Source: an uncultured Alphaproteobacteria bacterium (GTDB taxonomy: Bacteria > Pseudomonadota > Alphaproteobacteria > Caulobacterales > Parvularculaceae). From it: a stretch of 8,963 nucleotides of DNA. A program made the translations under genes and the position numbers. The stretch covers positions 1 to 8,963 of the forward strand of contig CALKYG010000408.1 in assembly GCA_938003575.1 (NCBI GenBank). Direction: 5' to 3'. Shown here one piece after another: positions 7,230 through 8,963 of this stretch; the first letter of the stretch is position 1; each line of letters begins with the position of its first letter. The notes under the pieces were generated by a model. That model was not told where the DNA came from. It worked only from the letters and a program-made list of their open reading frames with translations, and did not search any database.

Positions 7230-7939
7230 TGAAGAATGCCGGATTAGTCGACAGGCCATACAGCAAATGGCTTCGGCGCCTGCACCTGGTTCTGCTATTG
7301 TCAGTGACGATGCTGTTGTTGAGCGGCGCTGCTTTTTACTTTCGTCGCGATTTAGGACTTGCCCAATTCAAACTTGAGATCATGCTCGCGCACGCGATCA
7401 TTGGGTATGTCATGATCGTCTTACTCTTATTAAGGCTGCTGCTATTTGTCATCGGGCCTGAGCAGGAACGATTTCGTCACGTCCTCGTACGGCCGAGGGA
7501 CCTACAACAAATGATCAAGCAGTTAGGAAGAGGCGGCCTGCGTTTCAAATTCGCCGGCCGCTCGCCCATGAGCCGGTTGGTTGCGACGTCGCTTTATCTG
7601 CTATTGACGGCCAACGCGCTTACAGGGATGGTTTTTGCAACAACCGTCCTCTATCTTCCGCCGTTCGGGGGCGCGCTGATCGACTATCTCGCGATCGACG
7701 GTGAAACCGCGACTGTTGAGGCAATAAGGGCTGGCGAGTTCGACCAAGCTCGTATGAAGGCGGTCCGCGATTTCAAAAGGCCTTTCGGCGATCTCCATGT
7801 AATGGGCGCAATTTCAATCGGGGTACTCGCCGTTTTCCATGTGATTGGAGTGATCTTGAGCGAATGGAGCGCGCCAAGCAATAAATCGGCGCGCGGCCGA
7901 GCCCGCATCATGCTTTTCGGACTGGAAGCCAACAAATGA
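7229..7939 (+). CDS. Cytochrome b561-family membrane protein
   Basis: A 236-residue inner-membrane protein with four predicted helices (about 17-37, 52-75, 115-142, 187-211). Four His fit the bacterial b561 pattern: H19 in helix 1, H55 in helix 2, and H190 and H204 (14 apart) in helix 4. With the positively charged N-terminus in the cytosol, H19/H204 would hold a heme near the cytosolic face and H55/H190 one near the periplasmic face. That gives a transmembrane di-heme wire. Bacterial family members pass electrons between quinol and partner proteins (established knowledge). Here the partner is plausibly the Rieske domain of the upstream gene, with which it overlaps by 1 nt; this is inference. 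It overlaps the GT4 gene by 4 nt (ATGA at 7936). A basic cytosolic loop lies at 76-112. A loop of about 45 residues joins helices 3 and 4. Confidence 0.85.
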   Translation: MKNAGLVDRPYSKWLRRLHLVLLLSVTMLLLSGAAFYFRRDLGLAQFKLEIMLAHAIIGYVMIVLLLLRLLLFVIGPEQERFRHVLVRPRDLQQMIKQLGRGGLRFKFAGRSPMSRLVATSLYLLLTANALTGMVFATTVLYLPPFGGALIDYLAIDGETATVEAIRAGEFDQARMKAVRDFKRPFGDLHVMGAISIGVLAVFHVIGVILSEWSAPSNKSARGRARIMLFGLEANK

Positions 7940-8949
7940 GCGCACTGAAGATCGCGCTCATCAACACATTCTATCCTCCATTCAATTTCGGCGGTGACGG
8001 CGTCTATGTTCGCCGTATGGCGCACGCGCTCGCGCGACTGGGGTGCGAAGTGCATGTCCTTCACGATACGGAAACATACAAGGCGCTGGCGCCCAAACAA
8101 CGAGGCTCCCTAAGACCCCTGGAAGAGCCGCCGGGCGTGACCGTGCATCGTTTGGAAAGTCCCATCGGCGTTGCGGCCGCGCTGGTCACCCATCAGACGG
8201 GACGGCCGTTGGCGCATGGACGGGCGCTGAATGAATTCTTCTCAAGCCAGTTTGACATTACACATTTCCATAATGTTTCCGCAGTCGGCGGACCTGGTAT
8301 TCTATCTCGAGGGAGCGGCGTCCGCCTTTATACGGCGCATGAACATTGGCTCGTATGCCCCACGCATATTCTGTGGCGTTATGACCGCGAAATCTGCGAC
8401 GGAAGACGATGCTTCAGCTGTCAGATAAGCTACCGGCGACCGCCGCAACTGTGGCGGCTGACCGGCTTACTGCAAAAGCAGGCGGCTCACATTGACGCAT
8501 TCATTGCGCTCAGCCAGTCGAGCGCCGACAATCACAGGCGCTTCGGCTTTAATCGTGAAATGATCGTCTTGCCGTCCTTTCTTCCTGAGATCGACGAGCA
8601 GGGAAGCGATCCAGGATTGCAGGAGCGGCCATATCTCCTGTTTGTCGGGCGTCTTGAGAAGTTGAAAGGGCTTCAGGACGTCATACCCGCCATACGTGAA
8701 TGCCAGCAGCTTGATCTCGTCATTATTGGAGATGGCGACTATGCAGACACCCTGAAGGCGTCGGCGAGCGGCGCACGGAATATAAAGTTTCTCGGGAGCA
8801 GACCTTCTGAAGAGCTAAGCGCCTATTATCGCAATGCAACAGCGGTTGTTTTGCCGTCAGTCTGTCATGAAGTGGTTCCGCTGGTGGCACTGGAAGCCTT
8901 CGGGGCGGGGGCTCCCATAATCGCGGGAAACCTCGGGCCGTTTCCGTAG
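7936..8949 (+). CDS. GT4-family glycosyltransferase, apparently cut short by an in-frame TAG
   Basis: A 337-residue GT-B retaining glycosyltransferase lacking its C-terminal end. The N-terminal acceptor domain has NFGGDGVYVRRMAHAL (17-32). Mid-protein AHEHWLVCPTH (134-144) begins a four-Cys cluster (C141, C154, C159, C162) seen in a subset of GT4 enzymes. The donor domain starts with LLFVGRLEKLKG (234-245), then IIGDGDY (263-269), then the E-x7-E motif (E312 and E320, HEVVPLVALE). The protein ends GNLGPFP at TAG 8947-8949. In the family the next residue is normally Glu (G-x-P-E-I/V-V). After the stop the same frame reads Ile-Val-Glu-Ile to the window edge, so GAG to TAG is the simplest explanation. 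About 50 terminal residues are missing relative to usual family length. It likely adds a sugar from a nucleotide donor to the lipid-linked glycan in the cytosol. Confidence 0.85.
   Translation: MSALKIALINTFYPPFNFGGDGVYVRRMAHALARLGCEVHVLHDTETYKALAPKQRGSLRPLEEPPGVTVHRLESPIGVAAALVTHQTGRPLAHGRALNEFFSSQFDITHFHNVSAVGGPGILSRGSGVRLYTAHEHWLVCPTHILWRYDREICDGRRCFSCQISYRRPPQLWRLTGLLQKQAAHIDAFIALSQSSADNHRRFGFNREMIVLPSFLPEIDEQGSDPGLQERPYLLFVGRLEKLKGLQDVIPAIRECQQLDLVIIGDGDYADTLKASASGARNIKFLGSRPSEELSAYYRNATAVVLPSVCHEVVPLVALEAFGAGAPIIAGNLGPFP
8947..8949 (+). other. In-frame TAG at a conserved Glu position of the GT4 gene
   Basis: The context G-P-F-P-TAG-I-V-E-I matches the conserved GT4 G-x-P-E-I-V loop, with stop in place of Glu (one-base change GAG to TAG). 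Only 14 nt follow in the window, so the full downstream frame cannot be inspected. It may be a genuine nonsense mutation or a sequencing or assembly error. Confidence 0.6.
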
Positions 8950-8963
8950 ATTGTCGAGATAAG

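Noticed and set aside
1..8963. CRISPR arrays, tRNA or rRNA genes, insertion sequences, attachment sites.
   Set aside because: No regularly spaced direct repeats, no transposase or integrase-like protein and no RNA gene seen by eye; the window is almost wholly coding.

Overview
The window carries nine genes, all on the + strand and tightly packed. It reads as part of a surface-polysaccharide biosynthesis and export locus. GC content looks to be in the mid-50s percent by eye. The codon use and protein style (GCG/CGC-rich, many ATGA overlaps, a GTG start) suggest an alphaproteobacterium. That placement is an impression from the sequence and was not tested by a search.

Left block (1-5748): the C-terminal end of an FAD-dependent amine-oxidase-like oxidoreductase, a NodB-type polysaccharide deacetylase, a class I SAM-dependent methyltransferase, a polysaccharide pyruvyl transferase, a membrane GT39-type glycosyltransferase and a Wzx-like flippase. 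Gaps are 5 and 8 nt, followed by three 4-nt ATGA overlaps, so this is almost certainly one operon. Together these genes would modify a lipid-linked glycan (deacetylation, methylation, pyruvyl ketal), add a sugar from a polyprenyl-phosphate donor and flip the product across the inner membrane. No Wzy polymerase or initiating phosphoglycosyltransferase lies inside the window.

A 92-nt gap (5749-5840) holds a perfect 6+6 bp inverted repeat just upstream of the next start codon.

Right block (5841-8963): an unusual protein that joins an N-terminal phytanoyl-CoA-dioxygenase-like domain (HxD...H facial triad plus a candidate 2-oxoglutarate-binding Arg) to a C-terminal Rieske [2Fe-2S] domain. It overlaps by 1 nt a cytochrome b561-type membrane di-heme protein, which in turn overlaps by 4 nt a GT4 glycosyltransferase. 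The most interesting hypothesis is that the cytochrome b561 and the Rieske domain form an electron relay to or from the non-heme iron site, in an enzyme that hydroxylates or otherwise oxidises a glycan or lipid precursor. The GT4 gene ends at a TAG exactly where the family normally has a conserved Glu, and the frame continues with family-like residues to the window edge. This suggests a nonsense mutation or a sequence error.
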